Shown: in pieces, positions 19,494-27,695 of the stretch
Numbering within the stretch: the stretch's first letter is position 1
How the letters are laid out: each line of letters starts with the position of its first letter
Assembly (NCBI GenBank): GCA_035626515.1
Contig: DASPNM010000026.1
Location: 76,340-140,339 of the forward strand
Length of the DNA stretch: 64,000 nucleotides
DNA from: DASPNM01 sp035626515
GTDB taxonomy: Bacteria; Bacteroidota; Bacteroidia; Chitinophagales; Chitinophagaceae
Direction: 5' to 3'
Notes under the pieces: model-generated
Database searches by the model: none
What the model saw: the letters and a program-made list of their open reading frames with translations, nothing else
What the model was told of the DNA's origin: nothing
Translations under genes and position numbers: made by a program

Positions 19494-19874
19494 TTATGCA
19501 GCTTCCTCGTTTTGCTGGAGGGGATCATAGACATGCTTCTGCTGCAGCCAGCTCACACTGCCTTTTGATTTGCGCACGAACCAGCAGGCCTTGGTAATTT
19601 GTACCGCGAGCACTTTTTTGTTCAGCTCCCCTTCCTCGGTCACCCTGCCGGCAATGTAGAGGTAGTCGTCGTGGTATTTTTGGATCAGGTTGACGTGCTT
19701 ATTGAGAAGCGTTTTCCTGGGAGTCGGATCTGTGACTACGCAGTTCAGTACCGGGCCGTCGTTTTCGGCTACTTTGACCTGGAGAGTCTGCTGGCGATTC
19801 TGTTCGTGGAAGCGAAGGAGGCCGAATTGAATGGATCCTACCTTATGCTTGATCGAGGCTAGGGCATTGCTCAT
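19494..19874 (-). CDS. Hypothetical protein (126 aa), translationally coupled to a PPOX-like gene
   Basis: The gene starts inside the stop codon of its upstream neighbour: ATG at 19872-19874 overlaps TGA at 19871-19873 (ATGA). The 126-residue product has no signal peptide or membrane helix and looks like a compact alpha/beta protein. I recognise no family. Coupled translation implies that it acts with, or is needed in equal amount to, the pyridoxamine-oxidase-like protein. Longer in-frame starts up to 19946 would lie within that neighbour and are unlikely. Confidence 0.75.
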   Translation of the reverse strand: MSNALASIKHKVGSIQFGLLRFHEQNRQQTLQVKVAENDGPVLNCVVTDPTPRKTLLNKHVNLIQKYHDDYLYIAGRVTEEGELNKKVLAVQITKACWFVRKSKGSVSWLQQKHVYDPLQQNEEAA

Positions 19875-20356
19875 ATACTGGGTTGATGAAGTTTTGCAAG
19901 AACGGGTTTGGATTGACGCGGGAAGGCGACGTGTCTCGCAAGCCACTTATAGCCCTGCTCGAGCCAGATCTCGAAACGGTTTTTTTTCCGCTCCGGTGCT
20001 TCCACGTACTCGATATTCACCATTGTCATCTTGATAAGCACCGGCTTCTCGTACGTTGTGTCGGTAGTATCCGGACCTTCATTGCTCACAATGCTGGCTT
20101 TTCCGCTTATCTCCAGGTAGAACGAAACTCCCTTCCGGTAAAAATGCAATCTTGCCGGAAACGTCTGCTCGCATTCGCTCAGCAGCTGGCTCGGCCGTTT
20201 TGCGAGAAACCAAAGATGGCCTTCGTCGTCCACGCGGATGGCGGTGACAATATTGTTTGGGATCTTCACGAGTCCGTTGCTCATGCTGTACATTATGGCA
20301 CTCCGAAGCTGATAAATCTTGTCCCTGATGAATTGCAGGTTCCTGTCTGCGGTCAT
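19871..20356 (-). CDS. Pyridoxamine 5'-phosphate oxidase-like (general stress type) protein
   Basis: The protein of 161 residues fits the small split-barrel PPOX/general-stress-protein-26 group. The N-terminal part has LRSAIMYSMSNG followed by the strand pair IVTAIRVDDEGHLWFLAKRPS, and then FYLEISGKASIV, which is the usual barrel core. These proteins bind flavins or related cofactors; the substrate cannot be told from sequence. Start: ATG at 20356 with GTGAGGG just upstream, a clearer ribosome binding site than most here. The next gene starts within its stop codon. It diverges from topoisomerase IB. Confidence 0.7.
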   Translation of the reverse strand: MTADRNLQFIRDKIYQLRSAIMYSMSNGLVKIPNNIVTAIRVDDEGHLWFLAKRPSQLLSECEQTFPARLHFYRKGVSFYLEISGKASIVSNEGPDTTDTTYEKPVLIKMTMVNIEYVEAPERKKNRFEIWLEQGYKWLARHVAFPRQSKPVLAKLHQPSI

Positions 20357-20552
20357 AACCCTCACGTTTTACAGCATGCATATGTCAACTTTAATACCAA
20401 TCGTTTTTCGCTGTAGGACGGCGCGTTTGGCGCGTGTCCTGAGCAAGTTTTTCCACAGAAAAGCCCGGCCTTGCGCGACATCGTAAATTCCCCGAATACA
20501 CAACTCCCTCAGCCTGCCAGGATGCGGCCTGTAGTTTGTCATAAGCTCGGGC

Positions 20553-21626
20553 ATGATAAAAACCCGCTCCCGCGGCCAAATGCTGAAAGCACACCGGGAT
20601 GGGCCAACGGCCGCCCGGATCGCGAAGCTCATCTACGTTAGTGATGCGGCGTCCGGCATTTCCCGGAAGAAGGCCGGGAAGGGATGGACGTACTGGCTGG
20701 GAAACCGCAGGGTGCGTGATGTCCGGACGCTCGAGCGCATCCGTAAGCTGGCTATACCCCCGTCCTGGTCCAACGTGTGGATTTGTCCCGACGTTAACGG
20801 CCACCTGCAGGCTACCGGCCGCGACCTTGCCGGCAGAAAGCAGTACCGTTATCACGCCGGATGGCATGGGCTGCGCAATGAAACCAAGTTCCATCGTATG
20901 TACGAATTCGGGAAACTGCTCCCCAGGCTGCGGAACCGGTTGCAGCGCGACATGCAGAAAAACGAACTCTCGGAAGAAAAAGTGGTAGCTACCGTCATCA
21001 GCCTGATGGAAAAAACTTACATCCGCGTCGGCAATGAAGATTATGAGAAACTTTACGGTTCGTATGGCATCACGACGCTCAGAGACAAACACGTGGACGT
21101 GCGACGCGACAGCATAAAATTCTGTTTCACCGGAAAAAAGGGAATCGAGCACAGCATCACCCTGAGGAGCCGGAAGCTGGCACGGATCGTCAGGCAATGC
21201 CGCGACATTCCCGGCGCTGAATTGTTCCAGTACTATAATGGTGACGGCGACAGGAAAAGGGTCGACTCGGGAATGATCAATGAATATATCCGCAATGCCA
21301 CAGGAAAGGATTTCACTGCGAAAGACTTTCGTACCTGGGCGGGAACCTTGCAGGCTATCTGCTGCCTGCGTCAGCTGCAGCCGCCCATGGATGAAGCAAC
21401 GCTGCGGAAAAATATTGCTGCGATGCTTGATGAGGTAAGCGAGCGGCTTGGCAACAGCCGCACCATCTGCAGAAAATATTATGTTCATCCGGGCCTGGTG
21501 AAACTTTATGAGGAAGGAGAACTATTACCGGAACTTGCAAAATGTAACGAGAAATCATTCAGCGGTAAGGGACTCTCTCGCGACGAACAAATCCTTATGG
21601 CACTCCTGAAGCGCTGCGCCTCATGA
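20553..21626 (+). CDS. Type IB DNA topoisomerase (poxvirus-like)
   Basis: The 357 residues match bacterial poxvirus-type topoisomerase IB. The N-terminal domain (1-95) has GKGWTYW and RIRKLAIPPSW. The catalytic domain has FHRMYEFGKLLPRLR, YIRVGNEDYEK, FRTWAGT (Arg260) and, near the C-terminus, CRKYYVHP with the likely nucleophile Tyr310. It relaxes supercoils through a 3'-phosphotyrosyl intermediate without ATP. It is a single-gene unit, divergent from the PPOX-like gene, and stands within a cluster that also contains ku and ligD genes, consistent with DNA maintenance under stress. Confidence 0.95.
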   Translation: MIKTRSRGQMLKAHRDGPTAARIAKLIYVSDAASGISRKKAGKGWTYWLGNRRVRDVRTLERIRKLAIPPSWSNVWICPDVNGHLQATGRDLAGRKQYRYHAGWHGLRNETKFHRMYEFGKLLPRLRNRLQRDMQKNELSEEKVVATVISLMEKTYIRVGNEDYEKLYGSYGITTLRDKHVDVRRDSIKFCFTGKKGIEHSITLRSRKLARIVRQCRDIPGAELFQYYNGDGDRKRVDSGMINEYIRNATGKDFTAKDFRTWAGTLQAICCLRQLQPPMDEATLRKNIAAMLDEVSERLGNSRTICRKYYVHPGLVKLYEEGELLPELAKCNEKSFSGKGLSRDEQILMALLKRCAS

Positions 21627-21671
21627 CCGTTTCTGGTATGATTTTTTTACTCCATTACACAAAATGTGATT

Positions 21672-21854
21672 ATGAAGAACAAAGGACAAAGGCTGAACGT
21701 GAAATACAACCTCCACAAGCGAAGGCCGGAGATCCGGGACGACATGGACAGCCGGAAAAACGAAGAACAACACAGCAAGGGTGATGACATTACGCACAAC
21801 AGAAAAATCAACCAGAATCAGCGGAAGCGGTACAACAACGAAAGCAAAACCTGA
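21672..21854 (+). CDS. Small hydrophilic basic protein (60 aa), unknown
   Basis: A 60-codon frame follows topoisomerase IB by 45 bases. It encodes a very polar Lys/Arg/Asn/Asp-rich peptide (KNKGQRLNVKYNLHKRRPE) with no hydrophobic core, so it is likely disordered. I recognise no family. Its position between two oriented genes of the stress cluster and lack of a competing frame make it plausible. The start chosen is ATG 21672; an in-frame GTG lies six bases upstream. Confidence 0.5.
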   Translation: MKNKGQRLNVKYNLHKRRPEIRDDMDSRKNEEQHSKGDDITHNRKINQNQRKRYNNESKT

Positions 21855-21902
21855 CTGTGGAATATTTTGCTCTGGATCCTGTTAACTAAAAACGTATAAA
21901 AA

Positions 21903-22361
21903 ATGGAAAAGAATGAAAAAGTAACCGAGGTGCTGAATGATCTGATCCGCATTAACCACGATCGCATCGAAGGTTATGAACGGGCCGCGAAGGAAACGAA
22001 ATCCGAGGACGCCGACCTCCGCACGCTGTTTACCGAGATGGCGAATGAGAGCCGGAGGTATGCTAATGACCTGAGCCGCCATGTAGCCAATGCAGGTGGC
22101 GATCCGGCCGAGGGAGCTACTGCTCCCGGTAAGATCTACCGCGCGTGGATGGACGTAAAGGCAGCTTTTACCGGGAAAGACCGGAAAGCGATTCTTGCCT
22201 CCTGCGAATTCGGCGAAGACGCAGCGCAGCGCGCATACGATGCGGCGCTTGCGAGCGACGTCGACCTGCCGACAGACCTCCGGCAGGTGATCGTCGATGA
22301 AAAAAATCGGCTCAGGCAATCGCATGACCGGATTAAAGAATTACGTGACCGGCACCCGTGA
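21903..22361 (+). CDS. DUF2383 / PA2169-family four-helix bundle protein
   Basis: The 152 residues form four amphipathic helices with the family pattern of PA2169/DUF2383: LNDLIRINHDRIEGYERAA, a second helix with LFTEMANESRRYANDL, the GAAP-like turn with KIYRAWMDVKAAFTGKDRKAIL, and a last helix. The family is ferritin-like; metal binding is not certain. It shares the stress-cluster setting with the DUF892 protein upstream. An inverted repeat lies just after the stop. Confidence 0.9.
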   Translation: MEKNEKVTEVLNDLIRINHDRIEGYERAAKETKSEDADLRTLFTEMANESRRYANDLSRHVANAGGDPAEGATAPGKIYRAWMDVKAAFTGKDRKAILASCEFGEDAAQRAYDAALASDVDLPTDLRQVIVDEKNRLRQSHDRIKELRDRHP

Positions 22362-22369
22362 CTACATTG

Positions 22370-22400
22370 AACGATGCACGGGCCGGCCCCGTGCATCGTT
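22370..22400. terminator. Perfect 13-base inverted repeat after the DUF2383 gene
   Basis: AACGATGCACGGG (22370-22382) and CCCGTGCATCGTT (22388-22400) pair fully around a short loop. It lies nine bases after the DUF2383 stop and 15 bases before the next start. No T-run follows, so it is not a classical terminator; it may stabilise mRNA or control the next gene. Confidence 0.55.
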
Positions 22401-22415
22401 ATGAAAAAAGGAACA

Positions 22416-22784
22416 ATGGAAAAAGTATCTACATCAAAAGACATGAGGACGCTGGCATCCTGCCTCAACAAGCTGGTGCTGGACGGCTTCAAAGAAAATT
22501 TCAAAGCGTCCGAGATGGGATTGCTGTCGCTGGACGGCGAAAAGCTATACACGCCTGCCGAAGTCGAGATCGTGAACTTCTATCGTTTTGAAGGCGAAAG
22601 CGACCCGGCCGACAGCTCCATCCTTTACGCAATCCGTACGAAAGACGGTATTAAAGGCACCCTCACTGATGCTTACGGACCTTACGCGGATCCGAACGTG
22701 AGCAAGTTCATCAAAGAGGTGGAGTCCATAACCAAAAAACCCGTGAACCCTAAACCTATGAATCATGATACTTCAGCAAACTGA
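22416..22784 (+). CDS. Small protein of a family often mislabelled 'phosphoribosylpyrophosphate synthetase' (122 aa)
   Basis: The core FYRFEGESDPADSSILYAI followed by KDGIKGTLTDAYG is the signature of a small Bacteroidota family that databases often name phosphoribosylpyrophosphate synthetase. It is far too short for that enzyme and lacks its PRPP-binding loop, so the name should not be transferred. Function is unknown. I start at ATG 22416, after AAAAGGAACA; an upstream ATG at 22401 lies at the foot of the hairpin, and 22374 lies inside it. Its 3' end overlaps the DUF326 gene by 20 bases in another frame. Confidence 0.8.
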   Translation: MEKVSTSKDMRTLASCLNKLVLDGFKENFKASEMGLLSLDGEKLYTPAEVEIVNFYRFEGESDPADSSILYAIRTKDGIKGTLTDAYGPYADPNVSKFIKEVESITKKPVNPKPMNHDTSAN

Positions 22785-23106
22785 TAACTATATAAAGGCA
22801 TGCATGAAAGCCTGGCTTATGTGTGAATCCTGTATTCACGCCGAGTCAAACCGAATGGACCCCCGGGAAGAATTGATCCAGAAATGCCGCACCTGTGCCA
22901 ACTCGTGCTTCACGGTTGTGTGCAGGATTCTGAACAATTCGGAAATTTTGCAGGAATCCGCCTTTATTTGCCTGCTTAATTGCCGCGAGTGCTGCGAGGA
23001 GTGTGACAAGCACGCATACATTGCCGACATCGAATATTGCAGCGAAGTATGCCGCCTTTGCGCCGACACGCTGAAACCGCTCATACTTCCGGTTTACCTG
23101 AACTAA
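22765..23106 (+). CDS. Cys-rich four-helix bundle protein (DUF326), likely copper binding
   Basis: The 113 residues carry about fifteen cysteines in CxxC, CxxxC and CC clusters (MCESC, KCRTCANSC, LNCRECCEEC, YCSEVCRLC) spread over four helices. This is the DUF326 fold, related to copper storage proteins in which Cys side chains fill the bundle core. Role: copper or other metal sequestration (family inference). The start at 22765 overlaps the preceding gene by 20 bases; ATG 22804 is a shorter alternative. Its stop (TAA 23104-23106) overlaps the stop of the convergent LigD polymerase gene by two bases. Confidence 0.88.
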   Translation: MILQQTDNYIKACMKAWLMCESCIHAESNRMDPREELIQKCRTCANSCFTVVCRILNNSEILQESAFICLLNCRECCEECDKHAYIADIEYCSEVCRLCADTLKPLILPVYLN

Positions 23107-23996
23107 CTCACTTTCTCCATCCTTGCAATCGCCCGGGGCATGTCAATGCCTTTTTCAAGTACCGGGCGAAAAAGATCGCCTTTCCTTCCGATGCGCCGCA
23201 GGATGTTGTGCATGGTGAACTGCAGGGGATGCAGCCCGGGGCGCACTTCTTTCCATTCCAGCGGCGCAGATACCGGAGCCCCGGGCCTGGGCCGCGCGCT
23301 GTAAGCACAAGCCAGCGTTTGTCCCCGGCTGTTTTGCAGGTAATCAATGTACACCTGGTTTTTTCGCCGCTTTGAAAGCGACCGCTCCAGTGTGGTAAAG
23401 CCGGGAAGGCGTTGCTGTACCAGGAGAGCCAGCATGTGCGCGAAGTCGCGAACCTGCGCGTATTCATATCGGCGCGCGCAGGGTAGATAAACGTGAAGGC
23501 CGCTTGCACCAGAGGTTTTGCAGCAGCCGGCCAGGCCCAGTTCATCAAGCGCTTCCTTCAGACACCGGGCTATTTCGATTACCTGCTCAAAGCTGTTTTT
23601 CTCCGAGGGATCAATGTCAATGACCAGGTAATCCGGGCGGTCCAGGGCGGCAACAGCAGAGTTCCATGGATTCATCTCGATACATCCCAGATTCGCAATA
23701 AAAAGCAGGCTCGACTGGTCCTGGCAAACCAGGTAGCGAATGATTTTGTCTCCGGAACCCGAGGGGATTTCGGCGATCTTCATCCAGGGCGGAGCAATGT
23801 CGCCTGCGTCCTTGTGGTAAAATCCCGGATCGCGGATCCCGTCCGGATTTCTTTTTAACGAAAGGGGGCGATTCCGGAGGTAAGGCAGAATCAAAGGCGC
23901 CACCGACCGGTAGTAATGGATCAGGTCGCCTTTCGTAATTTTTTCGTCCGGCCAATAGAGCTTGTCCAGGTTCGTCAGTGTCAGCTTCCGCTTCAT
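23103..23996 (-). CDS. ligD: LigD polymerase/primase domain as a separate protein
   Basis: This 297-residue protein is only the LigD polymerase (PolDom) module of the archaeo-eukaryotic primase superfamily. Seen are the N-terminal LTNLDKLYWP, the RYLVCQDQSSLLFIANLGCIEMNPW block, the catalytic acidic pair in VIDIDP (Asp127, Asp129), the SGASGLHVYLP motif and VYIDYLQNSRGQT. It fills gaps and adds nucleotides at broken DNA ends. In many bacteria it is fused to the ligase. Here the gene begins one base after the stop of the ligase gene, the last of the four-gene ku operon. Confidence 0.95.
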   Translation of the reverse strand: MKRKLTLTNLDKLYWPDEKITKGDLIHYYRSVAPLILPYLRNRPLSLKRNPDGIRDPGFYHKDAGDIAPPWMKIAEIPSGSGDKIIRYLVCQDQSSLLFIANLGCIEMNPWNSAVAALDRPDYLVIDIDPSEKNSFEQVIEIARCLKEALDELGLAGCCKTSGASGLHVYLPCARRYEYAQVRDFAHMLALLVQQRLPGFTTLERSLSKRRKNQVYIDYLQNSRGQTLACAYSARPRPGAPVSAPLEWKEVRPGLHPLQFTMHNILRRIGRKGDLFRPVLEKGIDMPRAIARMEKVS

Positions 23997-23997
23997 A

Positions 23998-24981
23998 TCA
24001 ATGCTGTTTGCGAAGAACTTTTTCGACCGGTATTGAACGCTCGGTTTCGGCGCGAATGCTCGTACTTTTCTTGTCTGTTCTCAATCCCTTGTACACCGGG
24101 TGACGCAGGATTCCGTCACGCGTTACCTCCGAAAATGCCACCTCGCAAACCAGTTTTGGCTTGAGCCAGGTTACCGGGGCATTTGTCTTTACCGGAAATC
24201 TGAAAGGAGAGCGGTGAGTGATCAGCGGATTCATTTTCTCTCGCAGCTCCCGCAGCAGTTTCTCCGAAAAACCGCTGCCTGCGTGTCCGATGTACTGCAA
24301 TTCGCCGTCTTTATACTGTGCCAGCAGAAGCGACCCGAAGTGCTGCCTCGATCCGCGCGGTGCAGTGTAGCCTGCAATGATCGCCTCCTGTGTTTTATGA
24401 TATTTGATCTTCAGCCATTCCCGCGTCCGCACGCCCGGAGTGTACGCACTGTCCTTTTTTTTTGCAATGATCCCTTCGAGGTCATCCTCCTTTACCATCC
24501 GGAAAAAATCGATGCCGTAGTCTTCGATGTGATCGCAGTAACGGAGCACGCCGGTGGATTTTCGAATGATTCTTTTCAACATCTTTTTTCTTTCCACCAG
24601 CGGATACGTCAGGAGGCTTTGGTTTTGCAACCGCAGCAGGTCGAAAACGTAATAAACGAGCGGCAACTCGCGGTGGGAGCGGTAATTCTGCAACTTTTGG
24701 AAATCGGGACGGTTGTTTTCATTAAGCAGCACGATCTCACCATCGAGTATCATGTCGGTTCTGATCTTTTTCAGTGCGGCCGCTACAGGTTTGTAGCGCT
24801 GCCGCAGATCGAGTCCGTTGCGGGAATACAGGGAAAGGCTCCCTTTGCGGATCTCGGCAATGGCCCTGAAACCGTCCATCTTCAGCTCAAACAGCCAATC
24901 GGAGCTGTTGAATGGTTTGTCGACCGTCGTCGCCAGCATCGGGCGGATGAACTGGACCAGTCTCTTCTCAGCGGCCGGCAT
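23998..24981 (-). CDS. ligD: LigD ATP-dependent DNA ligase domain as a separate protein
   Basis: The 327 residues contain only the ligase module. The nucleotidyl-accepting lysine is Lys34 in FELKMDGFRA (motif KxDG). Later motifs are DGEIV, EGIIAKKKDSAY and WLKIKYHKTQEAIIAGY, followed by an OB-fold domain ending near VYKGLRTDKK. It seals breaks in non-homologous end joining. The start (24981) overlaps the end of the phosphoesterase gene by 14 bases, showing tight coupling. Confidence 0.95.
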   Translation of the reverse strand: MPAAEKRLVQFIRPMLATTVDKPFNSSDWLFELKMDGFRAIAEIRKGSLSLYSRNGLDLRQRYKPVAAALKKIRTDMILDGEIVLLNENNRPDFQKLQNYRSHRELPLVYYVFDLLRLQNQSLLTYPLVERKKMLKRIIRKSTGVLRYCDHIEDYGIDFFRMVKEDDLEGIIAKKKDSAYTPGVRTREWLKIKYHKTQEAIIAGYTAPRGSRQHFGSLLLAQYKDGELQYIGHAGSGFSEKLLRELREKMNPLITHRSPFRFPVKTNAPVTWLKPKLVCEVAFSEVTRDGILRHPVYKGLRTDKKSTSIRAETERSIPVEKVLRKQH

Positions 24982-25570
24982 GTAATTTCTTCTTTTGTAT
25001 TTTCTTTCCGGGCCGTGTTTTCGAGGGCTGCGGTTTTCTGTATCGTTCGCTCTCGTACTTGCGAGTCACCGCCCATTCGTCGCGGTGCTTGATCAAAAGC
25101 CAATTGTTTTCATCGGTGTTCATGCGTACCAGCACAAATCCGCCTTCCAGCTTTCGGCCCTTCAGGAAAAATTTCAGCTCCCCACTTTCGAGCGCCCGGA
25201 GCGCGGCGCGCTCGCTTAGGGTGTCCATTTCCTCATTCACGGGGAAATAATGTCCTTGATCCCAGATCTCCACAGTCCCTGCGCCGTAATTTCCTTTGGG
25301 AATAACGCCTTCAAAACCGATATAGCTCACCGGGTGATCTTCCACCATCACGGCGAGCCGCCTGTCGTGTGGATTCATGGACGGACCTTTTGGAACCGCC
25401 CAGCTTTTCAAAACACCTCCGAGCTCAAGCCGAAAATCGTAGTGCAGCCGGGACGCGTCGTGACGCTGGACCACGAAGCGAAATTTTTTTGTTTTTGCGG
25501 CAGCGCGCCGCGGAGCGGGTTCCGGCGTGTTGCTGAAATCTCTTTTTTTCCTATAAGCGGAAAGGGCCAT
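24968..25570 (-). CDS. ligD: LigD 3'-phosphoesterase domain as a separate protein
   Basis: The protein of 200 residues is the LigD 3'-phosphoesterase module, which trims 3'-phosphates and ribonucleotides so that ends can be ligated. The active-site residues of the family are all visible: His37, His43, Asp45 and Arg47 in QRHDASRLHYDFRLEL, and His79 with Tyr83 in EDHPVSY. They keep the spacing of the characterised Pseudomonas protein. The N-terminal 28 residues and the C-terminal Lys-rich tail look flexible. Its ATG shares a base with the ku stop (TAATG). Confidence 0.95.
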   Translation of the reverse strand: MALSAYRKKRDFSNTPEPAPRRAAAKTKKFRFVVQRHDASRLHYDFRLELGGVLKSWAVPKGPSMNPHDRRLAVMVEDHPVSYIGFEGVIPKGNYGAGTVEIWDQGHYFPVNEEMDTLSERAALRALESGELKFFLKGRKLEGGFVLVRMNTDENNWLLIKHRDEWAVTRKYESERYRKPQPSKTRPGKKIQKKKLHAGR

Positions 25571-26343
25571 TAAGAGGCTTTCTTTTTAGCAGATCCAAGG
25601 CTTGCTTTCAATTGCGACATCAGGTCCTGGCTCCGGGAATGCACCACTCGCAGCTTCGGTGCGGGCACTTTCTTTCCTTTCGCTTTCGCTTTGATCAGCT
25701 GCATCAGCTTGTCGGAATAGGTGTCCTTGTATTTTTTTATGTCGAAGTCCGAGCTCAGCTGGTCGATCAGTTGCACCGCCATTTTTAATTCCGGTGCGGC
25801 GATTTTTGAATCCGGAACATCCACTTGTTTTGGATCCCGCACCTCTTCCGCGAAGCGGATCTTGTTCAGCGCGAGGATGTCCCCCAGGGGTTTGATGATC
25901 ACCAGGCTCTCCCGGTTCCGCAGTACGAAAGTGCCGAGTCCCACCTTGCCCGTCTTCTTCAGCGCATCCCGAAGCAGGTTGTACGCCTTCACGCCCTGCT
26001 TTTCGGGCTGCAGGTAGTATGGTGTTTCGTAATAAATGCTGTCTATTTCCGAACCATCCACAAACTCCGAGATCTCGATCAGCTTCGTTTTTTCAGGGCT
26101 GGCTTTTTCAAAGTCATCGGGAGAGAGCACCACGTACTGGTCTTCCATCTTGTAGCCGCGCACAATGTTGTTCCAGGGCACCTCTTTTCCGGTGTTGGCG
26201 TTTATCCGCTGAAACTTAATATTTGCGTGGTCTTTCTTGTCCAGCATGTCCAGGTTCAGCTCACTTGGCTGCACGGCGCTGTACAGCTTCACCGGAATAT
26301 TCACCAGCCCGAACCCGATTGCCCCGCTCCAGATCGCTCTCAT
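25570..26343 (-). CDS. ku: Ku protein, non-homologous end joining
   Basis: The 257-residue bacterial Ku has the N-terminal MRAIWSGAIGFGLVNIPVKLYSA block, the mid-part YVVLSPDDFEKA, and the conserved SLVIIKPLGDILAL strand. The C-terminal tail is Lys-rich (KAKGKKVP, KKKAS) and would bind DNA. Ku homodimers thread onto double-strand ends and recruit LigD. It is the first gene of ku-PE-Lig-Pol, with one-base overlap to the next gene. Upstream 100 bases hold only a terminator for the DUF1328 gene, so the promoter must lie there. Confidence 0.97.
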   Translation of the reverse strand: MRAIWSGAIGFGLVNIPVKLYSAVQPSELNLDMLDKKDHANIKFQRINANTGKEVPWNNIVRGYKMEDQYVVLSPDDFEKASPEKTKLIEISEFVDGSEIDSIYYETPYYLQPEKQGVKAYNLLRDALKKTGKVGLGTFVLRNRESLVIIKPLGDILALNKIRFAEEVRDPKQVDVPDSKIAAPELKMAVQLIDQLSSDFDIKKYKDTYSDKLMQLIKAKAKGKKVPAPKLRVVHSRSQDLMSQLKASLGSAKKKAS

Positions 26344-26393
26344 GATCGGTTGTTTTTAAGAACATATGAAATTTTGTGCCATTTAAGAGTACA

Positions 26394-26425
26394 AAGAAAA
26401 AACCGCCCGGCGCTGCCGAACGGTT
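26394..26425 (-). terminator. Rho-independent terminator of the DUF1328 gene
   Basis: Stem arms 26401-26411 and 26415-26425 pair with two G-U wobbles around a three-base loop. A T-rich run on the minus strand follows (26394-26400). It lies 23 bases past the stop at 26448 and separates that gene from ku. Confidence 0.75.
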
Positions 26426-26447
26426 TCCCCGGTAATCTGCCTGACAG

Positions 26448-26621
26448 CTAAAGATCCGATCTTCTTACCGATCCACCGAATATAAGTGACAAAATGAAAA
26501 GTACCAGGAAGATAAAGAACAGGATCTTCGCAATCGAAGCAGCGCCTGATGCTATTCCGCCAAAGCCAAAAATTGCAGCTATAATGGCAATCACCAGGAA
26601 AATAACTGTCCAGCGTAACAT
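26448..26621 (-). CDS. DUF1328 (YtjA-like) small membrane protein, 57 aa
   Basis: A start ATG at 26621 opens a 57-codon frame. The protein begins MLRWTVIFLVIAIIAAIFGFGG and continues with IAKILFFIFLVLFILSLIFGG, the two-helix DUF1328 pattern. Family members are short inner-membrane peptides of unknown function, often in stress-gene neighbourhoods. It lies head-to-head with the SDR gene and has its own terminator. Confidence 0.92.
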   Translation of the reverse strand: MLRWTVIFLVIAIIAAIFGFGGIASGAASIAKILFFIFLVLFILSLIFGGSVRRSDL

Positions 26622-26825
26622 AGCTTTAGGTTTTAAGTGATCAATTGTTCTCGCTCACATCTCTGTCTGTAACAAGAACTTATTTCTCCGCACTGTTTAA
26701 TGAAAAATCCGTGCCACAACGGCCGGTCTCGAGTTGCCGGAACGGCACGCGAAACGGGGAAATTTTTCGACATTGGGTAAGCCGTGAGTCTGGTACAATA
26801 ATTTCCGCCCTGTCGGAAAACAGAC

Positions 26826-27695
26826 ATGCAGAAAGCAGCACCTTCAAAAAAAGTTCGAAAAGCGCAGCACCAGCGCCGTCCGGGCATCGAGAAGAAAATG
26901 CAACCACGGCCGGTGTTCGATCACCCGCACATTCCCGGGCACGAACGTCTAAAAAACAAGGTAGCGCTGATCACCGGAGGCGACAGTGGGATCGGGAAAG
27001 CAGTTTCTATACTGTTTGCAAAGGAAGGAGCAGATGTCGCGATTGCGTATCTGAACGAGAATGCGGACGCAAAAGAAACGCGCGGGATCATCGAAAAAAC
27101 CTACGGAAAGCGTTGCCTGCTTCTGCCCGGCGATCTCTCGAAAGAAGCACATTGCATAAGGGTAGTGGAACGCACCTTCAGGAAGTTTGGAAAGCTCGAC
27201 ATTGTTGTCAACAATGCCGCGCTTCACTACGAGAATAAATCGCTCGAGGAGCTCACGACCTCTGAGCTGCTGCGGACTTTCAGCACCAACATATTTTCTT
27301 ATTTCTGGATCACAAAGGCGGCCCTCAAATACCTGGGCGAAGGGAGCTCCATCATCAACACGTCTTCGGTTACCGCCTACCGCGGAAGCAGTCATTTGAT
27401 CGATTACGCCGCAACGAAGGGAGCAATCGTATCGTTCACCCGCAGCCTGTCGGCGAACCTCGCGGACCGGGGGATCCGCGTGAATGGTGTGGCGCCGGGG
27501 CCGGTATGGACACCGCTTATACCCGCAACTTTTAAAGGAAAGAAAGTCCAGGAGTTCGGAACTGATGTCCCTCTGCACCGCGCCGCCGAGCCGGTGGAGG
27601 TCGCGCCCTGTTACCTGTTTCTCGCCACCGAAGACTCAGGCTACATTACCGGGCAGTTCTTACATCCTAATGGCGGGGAGGTGGTGAATGGATGA
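26826..27695 (+). CDS. SDR-family oxidoreductase of the general-stress type
   Basis: The 289 residues have the classical short-chain dehydrogenase layout: NAD(P)-binding TGGDSGIGKA at about residues 51-60, NNAALHYE, a catalytic Ser in NTSSVTAYRG and the YAATK motif. The N-terminal 35 residues (basic, then HPHIPGHERLKNK) are the typical extension of the YhdF/YghA-like stress SDRs. The substrate is unknown. It is a single gene, facing away from the DUF1328 gene and convergent with the YtxH gene. Confidence 0.93.
   Translation: MQKAAPSKKVRKAQHQRRPGIEKKMQPRPVFDHPHIPGHERLKNKVALITGGDSGIGKAVSILFAKEGADVAIAYLNENADAKETRGIIEKTYGKRCLLLPGDLSKEAHCIRVVERTFRKFGKLDIVVNNAALHYENKSLEELTTSELLRTFSTNIFSYFWITKAALKYLGEGSSIINTSSVTAYRGSSHLIDYAATKGAIVSFTRSLSANLADRGIRVNGVAPGPVWTPLIPATFKGKKVQEFGTDVPLHRAAEPVEVAPCYLFLATEDSGYITGQFLHPNGGEVVNG

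Noticed and set aside
20391..21488. A 365-codon minus-strand frame opposite topoisomerase IB
   Set aside because: Antisense shadow of a conserved gene.
22374..22416. A longer start for the 122-residue protein at 22374
   Set aside because: It would start inside the perfect inverted repeat; the ATG at 22416 has AAAAGGA upstream.
26645..27238. A 197-codon plus frame upstream of and overlapping the SDR gene
   Set aside because: Out-of-frame reading of the SDR gene with very high Ser/Arg content.
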